Source of the DNA: an uncultured Eubacteriales bacterium
GTDB taxonomy: Bacteria; Bacillota; Clostridia; Oscillospirales; Acutalibacteraceae
NCBI GenBank assembly: GCA_934444365.1
Contig: CAKSCM010000007.1
Location: 44,478 to 108,477, forward strand
DNA: 64,000 bases
Reading direction: 5' to 3'
Shown piece after piece: positions 1-8,839 of this stretch. Each line of letters begins with the position of its first letter. Positions within the stretch are counted from its first letter, which is position 1. The position numbers were made by a program, and so were the translations under genes. The notes beneath the pieces are model-generated. The model saw only the letters and a program-made list of their open reading frames with translations, made no database searches and was not told the DNA's origin.

Positions 1-232
1 CATCAAGACGGCGACCGTCGAGTTGCTTTAAGGAAATACCGTCGACCGTTATAGCTCCGCTTTGAAAGCCGTCGAGCCCTCCGAGCAAATTAAGCAGGGT
101 TGTTTTTCCGCTTCCCGAGCGACCCAAAAGGAACACCATGCCGGTATCCGGAAGGACAAGCCTTACTTCATCCAAAGCTTTAACAGGCACAGCGCCGTCG
201 TAAATTTTTGTAAGATTACTAACCTCAATCAT
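1..232 (-). CDS. ABC transporter ATP-binding protein (MacB/LolD-type), N-terminal part
   Basis: The reading frame runs off the left edge, so only about 77 N-terminal residues are visible. It begins MIEVSNLTKIYDG and carries a Walker A motif GRSGSGKTT near residue 40, followed by LLNLLGGLD, which is typical of the MacB/LolD/FtsE subfamily that energises exporters or FtsX-like permeases. The start is set by a GGAGGG ribosome binding site about 9 bases upstream. The Walker B, signature and permease partner lie outside the window, so the substrate cannot be judged. Confidence 0.88.
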   Translation of the reverse strand, partial: MIEVSNLTKIYDGAVPVKALDEVRLVLPDTGMVFLLGRSGSGKTTLLNLLGGLDGFQSGAITVDGISLKQLDGRRLD

Positions 233-300
233 AGAAAAAATCCCTCCGCTTAAACTCCGGTATTTAAATCGAATGCGCTTTGTAATATACAAACACATTC

Positions 301-329
301 AGTATATCATCAAAACCCTGACAGCACAA
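301..329 (-). promoter_or_regulatory. Likely sigma-A promoter of the ABC gene
   Basis: On the minus strand TTGTGC and TATACT are separated by 17 bases, about 70 bases upstream of the ATPase start. The -35 box is imperfect. Confidence 0.5.
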
Positions 330-630
330 GACAAAAAATCTTGCTTTTTAATTACTAACGGCAGGATGTGTAAAAAAATAAAAATCGCCGATAAAATGAG
401 GCGTTTCGGCTCGCTGATTCACCATTTCCGCCATTCGCACGCGCCGCTGCTTATTCATTAAGGAATAAACATTCAAGAGGCGAGCGCCGGCTCGGCCGTT
501 CCGACATAAAAATGACCCTCAACACATACGCGCATTTGTACCCCGGCGAGCAAGATCGCGCGCTGAATGTCCTTGAAAAGCTCTCTGAACAGAATAAAAC
601 TCACAAAAATTCGTAGATTTTTCGTGGGTA
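330..630. other. Intergenic stretch without recognisable gene
   Basis: Between the ABC promoter and the tRNA-Ser terminator I see no gene with a ribosome binding site and no strong repeat. Short open frames here lack start signals, and one of them runs through the tRNA. Confidence 0.5.
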
Positions 631-661
631 AAAAACAAAAAACCGCTTGAATCAAGCGGTT
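631..661 (-). terminator. Rho-independent terminator after tRNA-Ser
   Basis: An inverted repeat AACCGCTTGA / TCAAGCGGTT (641-661) is followed on the minus strand by a T-rich run, directly downstream of the tRNA 3' end. Confidence 0.8.
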
Positions 662-672
662 TTTCGGCATTT

Positions 673-761
673 TGGCGGAGAGGAAGGGATTCGAACCCTT
701 GTGGGATTGCTCCCAAACGGTTTTCAAGACCGCCTCGTTATGACCACTTCGATACCTCTCC
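673..761 (-). tRNA. tRNA-Ser (anticodon TGA)
   Basis: The minus strand folds as a class II tRNA. The 7-bp acceptor stem GGAGAGG/CCTCTCC is followed by a G discriminator and an encoded CCA. The anticodon loop is CTTGAAA with anticodon TGA, there is a long variable arm, and the T-loop reads TTCGAAT. The length of about 89 bases suits tRNA-Ser. Confidence 0.95.
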
Positions 762-808
762 GTAAATATTCTGTTTTTTGAGTCTTACCGTCTGTAAGAC
801 GCCCGATT

Positions 809-837
809 ATATTAACACAACCGGACGCCTTTGTCAA
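809..837 (-). promoter_or_regulatory. Promoter of tRNA-Ser
   Basis: TTGACA, 17 bases and TAATAT on the minus strand, about 50 bases upstream of the tRNA. A small 7-bp hairpin (GTCTTAC/GTAAGAC, 782-800) lies in the leader. Confidence 0.7.
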
Positions 838-964
838 TATTTTTTAATATGCCGGATTATGCAAAGCCGTATACAGCCCATACGATAAACGAGAAATCAC
901 CCCAAAAACGGCTTTCGCAATCGAGGCAAACAACCCGTTTCGCTATAATTTTAAAAAAAGCATA

Positions 965-2413
965 TTACTCCGCTTTTCCGGCAATTTTCTCGGGTTCCTT
1001 TGCCTTATTGTTCTCAAGATCGATGTAATAGAATGTATACCCTACTATCAGCCAGAACAGCGCATCGGTCACCATATGGGAAAAGAACATCTGACTAAGC
1101 GCCATTGAAGACACAGCCTCTGCCACAATCGCCGCCGAGAGAAAGAGTACACGCTTATACGACGGACAATCGGAAATTTTTTGAGTAAAAAGGAACTTAA
1201 GTATCGCATAAGCAGTACGCGCTATCCACGCGACTACAATAAGCGAGCCTATAATACCGGTAAAAAGTATTACCGAAATATATGCATTGTGAATAACATA
1301 GCCCTTTTGCACAATGTAAATATTACCGAGGTGCTCAAAGGTATAATCAAGATACCCGCGCGGAGTTGCGCCGACAATCGGGGTGGTCTTCCAAACGGCA
1401 ATAGAATCGGCCCATATTCTAAAGCGATTGTTGGAATAATCATTACCATCATCAATATCCGGCCGACGTATATCAACTACGGTATTTTGCTTGACGTTGA
1501 TTCCGAAGGCATTGCCGACACTGCTGTAAAGCTCAGGCAAGTAAGCGAGGCCCTCCTTTATCAGATCGCTGATAATCACTATCAAAACGGCAGAAACTCC
1601 GGCTGACAAAACCGCACATATACACCTTAATGCAGGATGTATTTTTTGAGTAAAGGCAGCCTTGAGCACAAGGAAAAAGACAACAAAGAATACGGCCACC
1701 GCAACGCTTATCATGGCAGCGCGCGAGCCCGAAAGTATAATATAAAAATACTCAAACACCATTGAGACAATATAAAATACCCTTACACCCTTGCCTACTC
1801 CCTTGCCGATCATGTGGAACATCGACAGGACAATCGCAAAAAACGAGCCGATTGCGGCGTAATTCGGGTCACCGAAGACACCGAAAAGTCTGCCCTCTAT
1901 AAATCCGACACGATGCAATTCGTTTTCGTTATACGGTGTGCTGATCCACTCGCCGTAGCCGGACACGAACTGACAAAACGAAACAAAAACACCTACAAAC
2001 CACAAAAATACAAAGATATCGGTTACCAATCTGAAAAGATATAAAAGCTTTTCCTTCGGGCGCGATGCATCAACCGTATGAAGAAGAAAAAACATTATAC
2101 ACATCCAGCATATTTCCTTGATATTTGAAACCGGCTGGTATCTGTAATTTACGGCCGTTGACAAAAGCGCCGCTATCGCAAAGGCTGTAAGCAAAATATT
2201 CTGCGGCGAAAAAAATGACTTGGGACTTACAAATACCGATACGACAAGCAACGCTGCCCCTGCCCCTGCAATAGCAAGATAAAGATACGTAGTTATATTC
2301 CCGAGCAGATTCTGTACCGGAATAAAAAAAAGGATTGCAAAAAACGAAATATATACAACCGTATACAGATCACGAAAAAAGTAGAAAATATCTGTAAATT
2401 TCTGTTTTCCCAT
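965..2413 (-). CDS. O-antigen ligase/polymerase-like membrane protein (Wzy/WaaL family)
   Basis: A 482-residue protein with about ten or more hydrophobic segments spread over its length. It carries a large hydrophilic loop around residues 285-370, and the Wzy_C-type region includes LSGSRAAM near residue 227. Such proteins polymerise or ligate undecaprenyl-linked glycans on the outer face of the membrane. It lies just downstream of the glycosyltransferase/teichoic-acid precursor genes and is transcribed in the same direction. It has its own consensus promoter, so it may be expressed separately. Whether it acts as polymerase or ligase cannot be decided from sequence. Confidence 0.82.
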   Translation of the reverse strand: MGKQKFTDIFYFFRDLYTVVYISFFAILFFIPVQNLLGNITTYLYLAIAGAGAALLVVSVFVSPKSFFSPQNILLTAFAIAALLSTAVNYRYQPVSNIKEICWMCIMFFLLHTVDASRPKEKLLYLFRLVTDIFVFLWFVGVFVSFCQFVSGYGEWISTPYNENELHRVGFIEGRLFGVFGDPNYAAIGSFFAIVLSMFHMIGKGVGKGVRVFYIVSMVFEYFYIILSGSRAAMISVAVAVFFVVFFLVLKAAFTQKIHPALRCICAVLSAGVSAVLIVIISDLIKEGLAYLPELYSSVGNAFGINVKQNTVVDIRRPDIDDGNDYSNNRFRIWADSIAVWKTTPIVGATPRGYLDYTFEHLGNIYIVQKGYVIHNAYISVILFTGIIGSLIVVAWIARTAYAILKFLFTQKISDCPSYKRVLFLSAAIVAEAVSSMALSQMFFSHMVTDALFWLIVGYTFYYIDLENNKAKEPEKIAGKAE

Positions 2414-2585
2414 TACCTAACCTTTCTCTCCTTCAAGGATTGCTTATAATCTCTGTATAAAAAATCACAATAAAACATCCGCCGGCAAAATTGGCCTTAA
2501 AACCAACCTACAAGCGGCTGAAAAACGAAAAATATCAACCGGATCTGACAGAATATTTGCGCTTTTGATTTTTTCTCACCGGAGA

Positions 2586-2614
2586 ATTATACCATTTTCC
2601 GGTTATATAGTCAA
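2586..2614 (-). promoter_or_regulatory. Consensus promoter of the O-antigen-polymerase-like gene
   Basis: TTGACT, 17 bases, TATAAT on the minus strand, about 170 bases upstream of the start codon. The rest of the gap 2414-2740 shows no gene; the bases next to 2740 form only a weak hairpin without a T-run. Confidence 0.75.
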
Positions 2615-2740
2615 CTATTTTTTATCTTCCGGAATTACCGTCAATTAATCGTTTTTATATCAATTTTTCACTTTTTAGCTACGCCGGAGTTCATTCACCT
2701 TTGCATTAAAAAGGTAAAACAGGCAAACCCGCGTTAATGT

Positions 2741-3847
2741 TCAAGCCAGCTCATCAATCAGCGAGCACCATTTTTCAAATATGGCGGATTTTGAAAAAAG
2801 TCCAAGGTTGGAATGCGATTCACCGGACAATTTTTCCCGTTTTTCGGGATCATTCATAAGATCATTCAGACATTCCGCCATTGCAGCGGTATTTTTCGGC
2901 TCAATAAGGTATCCGTCAACTCCGTTTCGGACTATTTCGGCCGGCCCGGTGACGACATCGAACGAAACAATCGGCAGAAAATTCGCCTTGGCCTCGAGCA
3001 AAACAAGGGGAAGTCCCTCGCGGTACGATGATAAAACATAAATTCCGTGCCCGGCATAGCGATTTTTAAGATCGCTTACCCTGCCGTGAAATATGAGCCG
3101 ATCCGATATCCCGTCTTTTTCGGCCTTTTCGCGGTAAAACTCAAGGGTATCTCCGTCGCCGTAAACGTCCCACGACCAATCGGTATTTCGCTTCAAAACG
3201 TCAAGCGCCACCTCATACATCATGTCATTTCCTTTTTCGGGCGAAAATCGGCCGGCCCACATTATCCTTTTATAGTCGGCACTGTAGGTGCTCGCTACAT
3301 TCGGGTCATAATCAATCCAGTTATATATATAATCCGCCTTCGAGGGTTTCAAATGAAAAAGCCTTATATAATCGTCCCTCGTACGTTTGGTCAGTGCAAC
3401 AAGCTTGTTGCACAGCTTAACCCCTATACGGCGCATCAATGTCTCCTGCTTGTCGTCAAGCTGATTTAAGAGCGCACCGTGATCGCAAAAAACAAGCTTG
3501 GTTTTTACAAACGGGCGAAGTACGCTCATGATAAATCCGGCAAAATGGCCTATAAGCAGCGCTACGTCTATTTTGTTCTCGCGAAAATACTTTTTTGCCG
3601 GCAAAAAACAGCGCCGCACCGTATCCTTGACGTTTTTCGTTCCGTCAAGCAGTACCGTTATCGGCACTCCATCGGGAAAGGCATGAGGAATATCCTCGCG
3701 GTTTTTACGAATACTCAGGACATAAAGATCGTATTTTTTTACAAGCTCCGCCGCAAGCGAGCTTGCGACCTGATTGGTTCCACCCATGTCCGATATATCG
3801 TAAACCACTATGCATACGCGTTTTTTGTCAGCCTGAGCCTTATTCAT
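2741..3847 (-). CDS. Glycosyltransferase family 4
   Basis: A 368-residue cytoplasmic GT-B fold enzyme predicted to transfer a sugar from a nucleotide donor to a lipid-linked glycan. The N-terminal domain has the Gly-rich DMGGTNQV stretch. The C-terminal domain has WAGRFSPEKG around residue 205 and the donor-binding REGLPLVLLEA (EX7E) near residue 285, followed by GPAEIV. It overlaps the upstream GT2 gene by 8 bases, so translation is probably coupled. It is the last gene of the run. Donor and acceptor are unknown. Confidence 0.9.
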   Translation of the reverse strand: MNKAQADKKRVCIVVYDISDMGGTNQVASSLAAELVKKYDLYVLSIRKNREDIPHAFPDGVPITVLLDGTKNVKDTVRRCFLPAKKYFRENKIDVALLIGHFAGFIMSVLRPFVKTKLVFCDHGALLNQLDDKQETLMRRIGVKLCNKLVALTKRTRDDYIRLFHLKPSKADYIYNWIDYDPNVASTYSADYKRIMWAGRFSPEKGNDMMYEVALDVLKRNTDWSWDVYGDGDTLEFYREKAEKDGISDRLIFHGRVSDLKNRYAGHGIYVLSSYREGLPLVLLEAKANFLPIVSFDVVTGPAEIVRNGVDGYLIEPKNTAAMAECLNDLMNDPEKREKLSGESHSNLGLFSKSAIFEKWCSLIDELA

Positions 3848-4823
3848 ACCGTTTTTTGTTCCTCTTTACATTTTGTTTAACAAGCGCCCTGTATATTCCG
3901 AAACCGAAGTACAAACTTATAAAGGACAGCTTTCGTCCCCTTGTCAGGACGTCATTTTTTAAAATAAAGCTTTTGTTAGCTTTAAGATATTTAATAATCC
4001 TGCTTCTTTGCTCGGTATTTTTAACCCCTGCCAGAGCCATCTTGTCAAGCACGAAAAATCTCACCCAGCAACACCGCATTCTTGCGACCGGCTCAAGGTA
4101 TTCCCTGTTTATCTCGCAACAACGCTTATAATCGTAATCAAAGGCCTCTATCGGGTCAAAATCCCGCTCATTAAAACGGATCGTCGTTATACTGTCGGCA
4201 CGGTGAAAATAGTAGTATTTCTGCTCGTTTGATATTACGACCCTTTTTGCCCTGTCGAGCACATCGACTATAACAAATGCGTCCTCCTGGATTTTTCCAA
4301 CCGGAAAACGAAGATCGCTGCCGAATATCTCACGCCGGTATATTTTGTTTGCCACCGTAAGCGAAGCTTTTTTCGATTCGAGAACATAGTATATGGCTGT
4401 CTCGGAATTGACCGTCTCAACTGTTATTTTCTCATTTTTCTCAGGTTCTTTCCCCTGATAGCAATGAAAGAACTCGCACATTGAAATTTCGGCGTTTTCC
4501 TTTTTTGCAAGATCGTAAAGATACTCGTACATATCGGCTTCAATGTAATCGTCCGAATCGACAAATCCGAGAAAATCGCCCTTTGCTATATCGATACCTG
4601 CGTTTCTCGCGTCGCTGAGGCCTCCGTTTTTCTTGTGAATCACACGGACGCGGTCGTCCTTTTTTGCATATTCGTCGCATATCGCCGGGCAGTTATCGGG
4701 CGAGCCGTCGTCCACAAGTATAATTTCAATATCTCTTAAGGTCTGTCCGATGACCGAATCGACGCACCGCTTTAAATACTCCTCAACCTTATAAACGGGG
4801 ATTATAACACTGATTTTAGGCAT
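3840..4823 (-). CDS. Glycosyltransferase family 2
   Basis: A 327-residue GT-A enzyme starting MPKISVIIPVYKVEEYLK. The nucleotide-binding ILVDDGSPDN and the DXD-like VDSDDYI near residue 90 are present. A longer version starting at GTG (4838) is possible, but that GTG sits inside the GAGGTGG ribosome binding site, so the ATG at 4823 is preferred. The C-terminus lacks membrane segments. It sits between tarJ and a GT4 gene in the polysaccharide operon and probably adds one sugar to the repeat unit. Confidence 0.9.
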   Translation of the reverse strand: MPKISVIIPVYKVEEYLKRCVDSVIGQTLRDIEIILVDDGSPDNCPAICDEYAKKDDRVRVIHKKNGGLSDARNAGIDIAKGDFLGFVDSDDYIEADMYEYLYDLAKKENAEISMCEFFHCYQGKEPEKNEKITVETVNSETAIYYVLESKKASLTVANKIYRREIFGSDLRFPVGKIQEDAFVIVDVLDRAKRVVISNEQKYYYFHRADSITTIRFNERDFDPIEAFDYDYKRCCEINREYLEPVARMRCCWVRFFVLDKMALAGVKNTEQRSRIIKYLKANKSFILKNDVLTRGRKLSFISLYFGFGIYRALVKQNVKRNKKRYE

Positions 4824-4855
4824 AGTTACAAAGGCCACCTCGCCGCTTTATCTTT

Positions 4856-5878
4856 TTACAAATTCCAATCAAAAACCGTTTTGAAAAGTCCGGTGCGGGC
4901 CTTGTTAAAGACCGCATGTATATCGTCCATCGACGACACCTTGCCGTAATCTTCAGCAATAAGAGAAAGTCTTCCCTCGGTAACGCCGTCGGAGATTATC
5001 TCAACGGCACGCTCGAAATCCCTTTTGCCCGATCGGCTGACCCCGACAAGGGTCAGTCCCTTTTCAAGTACCATGCGGGTCAAAACCCCCACTTTGTTTT
5101 CGGAAACACCCATAAGTATAACCGTACCCTGGGGTTTTATGTGGGCAATTATTCCGTCTATCGCGTCGGCAGAGCCTTCGCCGCCGCAGCACTCAAAGGC
5201 ATGGTCCACCGAAAAATCATCCGGCAGATCGCAGTCGGCGTATACTCTGTCGGCAAAGGTGTACATGTCAAGCTTTTGCTGATTACGACCGATAACGGTC
5301 AGGTTACATTCGGGCATAAGCGATTTGATAACGCATGCAAGGCAATAAGCAACGCTGCCATCTCCCCAGATTCCGATGTTCTTCCTTTCGGAATGGGAAG
5401 CCCGGTCAAACCTGTCAAAGGCATGTACCGCAACGCTTACAAGCTCGCAAAAGGCCGCTACATTATGATTTTTAATGCAATCAGCCGGGACAACCCTTGA
5501 AACCGGCATTTCGACGTATTCACGCATAAATCCGTCGTATCCGCTCGAGAGAAAATGCGGCTGCTCGCTGTAATTTTCGAAGAAGCCCTCCCTTTCCGGG
5601 TGGGTCGGGACATTCGGAACCGGAATAACCGTCTGCCCCGGTTTATATGTTCCGGTCGGGTCGTAGACCACCTCGGCACAGCACTCGTGTATAAGGGCCA
5701 TCGGCAATTTTTTAGCCAATGACGCCCTTGAACGAAGCCCGAAATAATACCTTATATCGGCCTGGCACACCGACATTTTTAACGGGCGAAGTATTATTTT
5801 ATCCTCACACGGAGTAATATCGGTATATTCGACCGACAGCACCTGCGGACTTACAAGCTGATAAATGTAATTAATCAA
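4856..5878 (-). CDS. tarJ: Ribulose-5-phosphate reductase TarJ-like (zinc-type alcohol dehydrogenase family)
   Basis: A 340-residue medium-chain dehydrogenase resembling TarJ, which reduces ribulose 5-phosphate to ribitol 5-phosphate with NADPH for CDP-ribitol synthesis. Visible features are the N-terminal MSVCQADIRYYFG and LIHECCAEV, which match the zinc-ligand regions, and the Rossmann segment GIWGDGSVAYCLA around residue 170. The gene lies 21 bases downstream of the cytidylyltransferase gene, the usual tarI-tarJ pairing. This indicates a ribitol-phosphate-containing wall polymer or capsule. A generic polyol dehydrogenase is the alternative, but the context argues against it. Confidence 0.88.
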   Translation of the reverse strand: MINYIYQLVSPQVLSVEYTDITPCEDKIILRPLKMSVCQADIRYYFGLRSRASLAKKLPMALIHECCAEVVYDPTGTYKPGQTVIPVPNVPTHPEREGFFENYSEQPHFLSSGYDGFMREYVEMPVSRVVPADCIKNHNVAAFCELVSVAVHAFDRFDRASHSERKNIGIWGDGSVAYCLACVIKSLMPECNLTVIGRNQQKLDMYTFADRVYADCDLPDDFSVDHAFECCGGEGSADAIDGIIAHIKPQGTVILMGVSENKVGVLTRMVLEKGLTLVGVSRSGKRDFERAVEIISDGVTEGRLSLIAEDYGKVSSMDDIHAVFNKARTGLFKTVFDWNL

Positions 5879-5899
5879 GCTTACCTGCTCCTTCCGCCC

Positions 5900-6613
5900 T
5901 TATTCAAAAGAGCCTGTCGCCATAATTTTGGCGATTTTATAATCGTTTACGGTTGTAATTTTAAGATTTGAGACCTCGCCGCGCACCAGCTTCACCGGCT
6001 GATCCCTCATAACGCATATTTTGCAGGCGTCGGTAAGTATGGCTCGTTCGTCATCCGAAAGATCCCCATACAGCCTTTTAAGAAGGGATATCTTAAAGCT
6101 CTGGGGAGTTTGTCCCTGATACATGTATTTTCTCTCCGGAATCGAGGTTATAACATCGGCGTTTTTGGATTCTACAATGGTATCGACCGCCTCACAGACG
6201 GTGTCGCACGCATCAAATTCCAAAGCGGCGTCGATATTATCATTGATTATCCTTGCGGTAACAAAGGGACGAACGGCGTCATGAGTAACTATAATATTTT
6301 CTTCGTTTACACCGTTATCGCCCTCGATGGCATCGATAACGTTCATAAGGGTCTCGTTGCGGTCGTTGCCGCCCGGAACAAGACGGATTTTCTCTTCAAA
6401 CTGCGAAAGATGCTTTTTTACAAGCTCATGGGTGTGCTGAACCCATGTGGGATGCACCCCAACATACACCCTGTCGAACCTCTGGCACATCAGGAATTTT
6501 TCGAGAGTGTGAATAATAATCGGCTTGTCGCCGAGCGGCAAAAACTGCTTGGGACAATCGGATATTTTCATACGCGAGCCGACTCCGCCGGCCATTATTG
6601 CTCCGAATATCAT
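5900..6613 (-). CDS. tarI: D-ribitol-5-phosphate cytidylyltransferase (TarI; IspD family)
   Basis: A 237-residue IspD/TarI-family nucleotidyltransferase. It starts with the CTP-binding AGGVGSRM and KQFLPLGDKPI, has THDAVRPFV near residue 108, and ends with a LKITTVNDY-type C-terminal motif. It makes CDP-ribitol from ribitol 5-phosphate and CTP. IspD itself (isoprenoid pathway) is a homologous alternative, but adjacency to tarJ and licD favours TarI. It abuts the upstream licD stop with no gap. Confidence 0.88.
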   Translation of the reverse strand: MIFGAIMAGGVGSRMKISDCPKQFLPLGDKPIIIHTLEKFLMCQRFDRVYVGVHPTWVQHTHELVKKHLSQFEEKIRLVPGGNDRNETLMNVIDAIEGDNGVNEENIIVTHDAVRPFVTARIINDNIDAALEFDACDTVCEAVDTIVESKNADVITSIPERKYMYQGQTPQSFKISLLKRLYGDLSDDERAILTDACKICVMRDQPVKLVRGEVSNLKITTVNDYKIAKIMATGSFE

Positions 6614-7507
6614 CTATTTCTTCCCCTTTGTAAGGTATTTTATACCTTTGTATTTTTTATACGAATTCTCGGTATCAAGAAAAATAAAGTCGTGATGGGC
6701 CACCTGTTTTTCCTTGGGCGGCGGCTGCATATAATCGCCGAAGGCTATATGCAGATACTCGTCGTATCCCGCCGGAAGAGGCATTTCGTAGCCTTCAAAA
6801 TTCTTCCTTACCACCCCGTCAAAGCAGCGCTTAGGATATTCGTTTTGCATATAATGCGGTCCGGCGCAAAGCTCGGTAATAAAATCGCAGTCCTCGATTT
6901 TATACCTCGACATTCTTTTTTCGGCCGCCTTGCCTATAGCCACACGCCAGCTTCTTACCGGCACTATTCCGAGCATCAGCGCGCCTACGGCCGTTACAAG
7001 CGGACCGTGGTTTTTCGGTATCTCCTGCGCTATGTAAAGCGAATAAATAAGGGCGTTGAGCTTTTGCATTTTACGCTTTATTCCGATAGGACATCCGTCA
7101 AGCGGAAAAACGTCTATCGCTATTCCCTGAGGAATATCCAGATCCTTTTGAGGGGGCTTTATACAGGTTGTATTATTATCGACTATTGTGGTAAAAATAT
7201 TGCCGATGAATTTGTCCTTTGTGGTTTTAAGGCAGGAATAACGGCTTGTATCGGCATATTCGGGCCACAGCTCAAACAGCCTTTCGTAATCCTCGCGCGG
7301 CATAAAAACGTCGATATCATCATCCCAGGGGATGAATCCTCCGTGCCTAAGGGTCCCTATGCAGCAGCCGCCGCAAAAAAAGACACTCAGTCCGTGCTCG
7401 TCGCAAAAATCCCTTAAATAAACCATCATCTCAAGGCTTTTAAGTTGCAAGGCCCTTAAAGTCTCAGGAGATACGTTAAAATACTTATTTTTATCACTCT
7501 TGCTCAT
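6614..7507 (-). CDS. LicD family phosphotransferase
   Basis: A 297-residue protein with the LicD nucleotidyltransferase-fold signature. The segment FCGGCCIGTLRHGGFIPWDD followed by DIDVFMPREDYE around residues 42-70 has the catalytic Asp cluster. LicD proteins move phosphocholine or other phosphodiester-linked substituents, including polyol phosphates, onto glycans. Next to TarI/TarJ it may use CDP-ribitol or decorate the polymer. It overlaps the upstream GT2 gene by 4 bases. Confidence 0.88.
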   Translation of the reverse strand: MSKSDKNKYFNVSPETLRALQLKSLEMMVYLRDFCDEHGLSVFFCGGCCIGTLRHGGFIPWDDDIDVFMPREDYERLFELWPEYADTSRYSCLKTTKDKFIGNIFTTIVDNNTTCIKPPQKDLDIPQGIAIDVFPLDGCPIGIKRKMQKLNALIYSLYIAQEIPKNHGPLVTAVGALMLGIVPVRSWRVAIGKAAEKRMSRYKIEDCDFITELCAGPHYMQNEYPKRCFDGVVRKNFEGYEMPLPAGYDEYLHIAFGDYMQPPPKEKQVAHHDFIFLDTENSYKKYKGIKYLTKGKK

Positions 7508-8535
7508 TTTACATGCTCCCTCTTACCGACATACTTTTTCCGCCGAAAAATAAGAGCTGTAAATCCGCACAGCGTGCCGATTCCGTAAGCGATGTGCAGC
7601 ACCGGGAAAATAAAGGGCAGCAACAGACAATATGCGCTTTTTTTACCGCTCGGGATGACCGCCGTAAGGGTCATAAGCAGGTCGGCCGCCGTATAAAGCG
7701 CCGCCAGCGTAATCATCGGCCAGAAAACCGAAAAACAGCAAAGCACCGCGCAAAAAATTATTGCCATAACAAACAAAAACGGCACAAAGTGGTAATACAT
7801 AAGGCATTTTGGGCATATCCCGGAGGTAATACCTATCCATTTTCCGTTTGAATACTTCTGCTTTACCATTCGCCTGAAATCCGGTCTCATATACTGGTAA
7901 GAGACAATATCCGGATCATAATAAAGCTTATAGCCGCTGCTCCTTAAACGGTAGCTCATCTCGTTATCCTCGGTGCGGGCAAGGCGTTCGTCGTAAAAGC
8001 CGATTTTACGAAGAATATCCATTCGGTAAATGCCGTGAAAAAGAGATTTTGCAAAACACGGCTTTTCGGCCTTCCTGTAGCCGGCTATACTGCTGCCGAA
8101 CATTGATTCCTCAGCCATAAGCAGTACATTGCCCCATTTTGTATCCTTTTTTATGATACAAGGACGTTTCCCCCCGGCGGCGTCGTGATCCTTTACGGCG
8201 GCGACCTCTTTTTCGACAAAATCGCACGGGAGCTTGGCATGCGCGTCTATACGCAAAAAAAGCTCTCCGGCCGCATTGTCAAGCACAATATTAAGCCCGT
8301 GCTGTACCGTAACGTTCTCGTTTACGAATATTCTTATGTTATAGTATTCCTCGCTGTGACTGTTGCAAAAACACTTGAAGATGTCCATGGTGTCGTCCTT
8401 AGAACAGCTGTCCACCAAAATAAGATCTATGCGGTCCTTAGGATAGGTCTGTGAATATATATCGGATAAAATATCGTCAAGATAATCATGCTCGTTATAT
8501 GCAATTACGCTGAGAGTCAATAAAGGCTGCTCCAA
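7504..8535 (-). CDS. Glycosyltransferase family 2 with C-terminal membrane segments (ExoA-like)
   Basis: A 343-residue protein beginning with a GT2 domain: TLSVIAYNEHDYLDD, LVDSCSKDDT, and RIDAHAKLP as the DXD-like site. Later ARTEDNEMSYRLR matches the ED and R/QXXRW-like region, and about two to three hydrophobic helices follow at the C-terminus. I chose the TTG at 8535. It has CGGAG 8 bases upstream, whereas the in-frame ATG at 8565 lies only a few bases from the predicted transcription start and has no ribosome binding site. First gene of the wall-polymer operon. Confidence 0.85.
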   Translation of the reverse strand: MEQPLLTLSVIAYNEHDYLDDILSDIYSQTYPKDRIDLILVDSCSKDDTMDIFKCFCNSHSEEYYNIRIFVNENVTVQHGLNIVLDNAAGELFLRIDAHAKLPCDFVEKEVAAVKDHDAAGGKRPCIIKKDTKWGNVLLMAEESMFGSSIAGYRKAEKPCFAKSLFHGIYRMDILRKIGFYDERLARTEDNEMSYRLRSSGYKLYYDPDIVSYQYMRPDFRRMVKQKYSNGKWIGITSGICPKCLMYYHFVPFLFVMAIIFCAVLCCFSVFWPMITLAALYTAADLLMTLTAVIPSGKKSAYCLLLPFIFPVLHIAYGIGTLCGFTALIFRRKKYVGKREHVK

Positions 8536-8576
8536 ACCAAAAACTCCGTTTCCGTAAAAATTCAAATATTTAAGTT

Positions 8577-8605
8577 ATTATACGACAAACCGCCCCCCGT
8601 GTCAA
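8577..8605 (-). promoter_or_regulatory. Promoter of the polysaccharide/teichoic acid operon
   Basis: TTGACA, 17 bases, TATAAT: a full consensus on the minus strand. Transcription would begin near 8570 and probably serves the six genes down to 2741, which overlap or nearly abut. Confidence 0.8.
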
Positions 8606-8789
8606 CGTCAAAGGATACGCAAATCGACAGCATACGGCAAATTGTCATTGACACGACCAACCGCACAGAATGTCTTTTCGGCAAAAGCAAACGATAAATA
8701 AGCCATCCATACAACAGTATTTTCGGCATTGTAAGGATATAAAATGCAGATCATCACTTTAAATGCCGCATTTTAAAACAATTCTCTGC

Positions 8790-8825
8790 AAAAAACAATG
8801 GGCATTGCAGCAATACGCAATGCCC
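8790..8825 (-). terminator. Terminator of the double-ABC operon
   Basis: Stem GGGCATTGC/GCAATGCCC (8800-8825) followed on the minus strand by ATTGTTTTTT, about 15 bases after the permease stop. Confidence 0.85.
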
Positions 8826-8839
8826 GTACACTTGAATAT

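Noticed and set aside
473..727. Minus-strand frames of 65-84 codons near tRNA-Ser
   Set aside because: They run through the tRNA and its terminator.
6110..7417. A 435-codon open frame on the plus strand across tarI and licD
   Set aside because: It lies opposite two well-recognised genes, has no ribosome binding site and its product shows no family resemblance; it is a shadow of their codon use.
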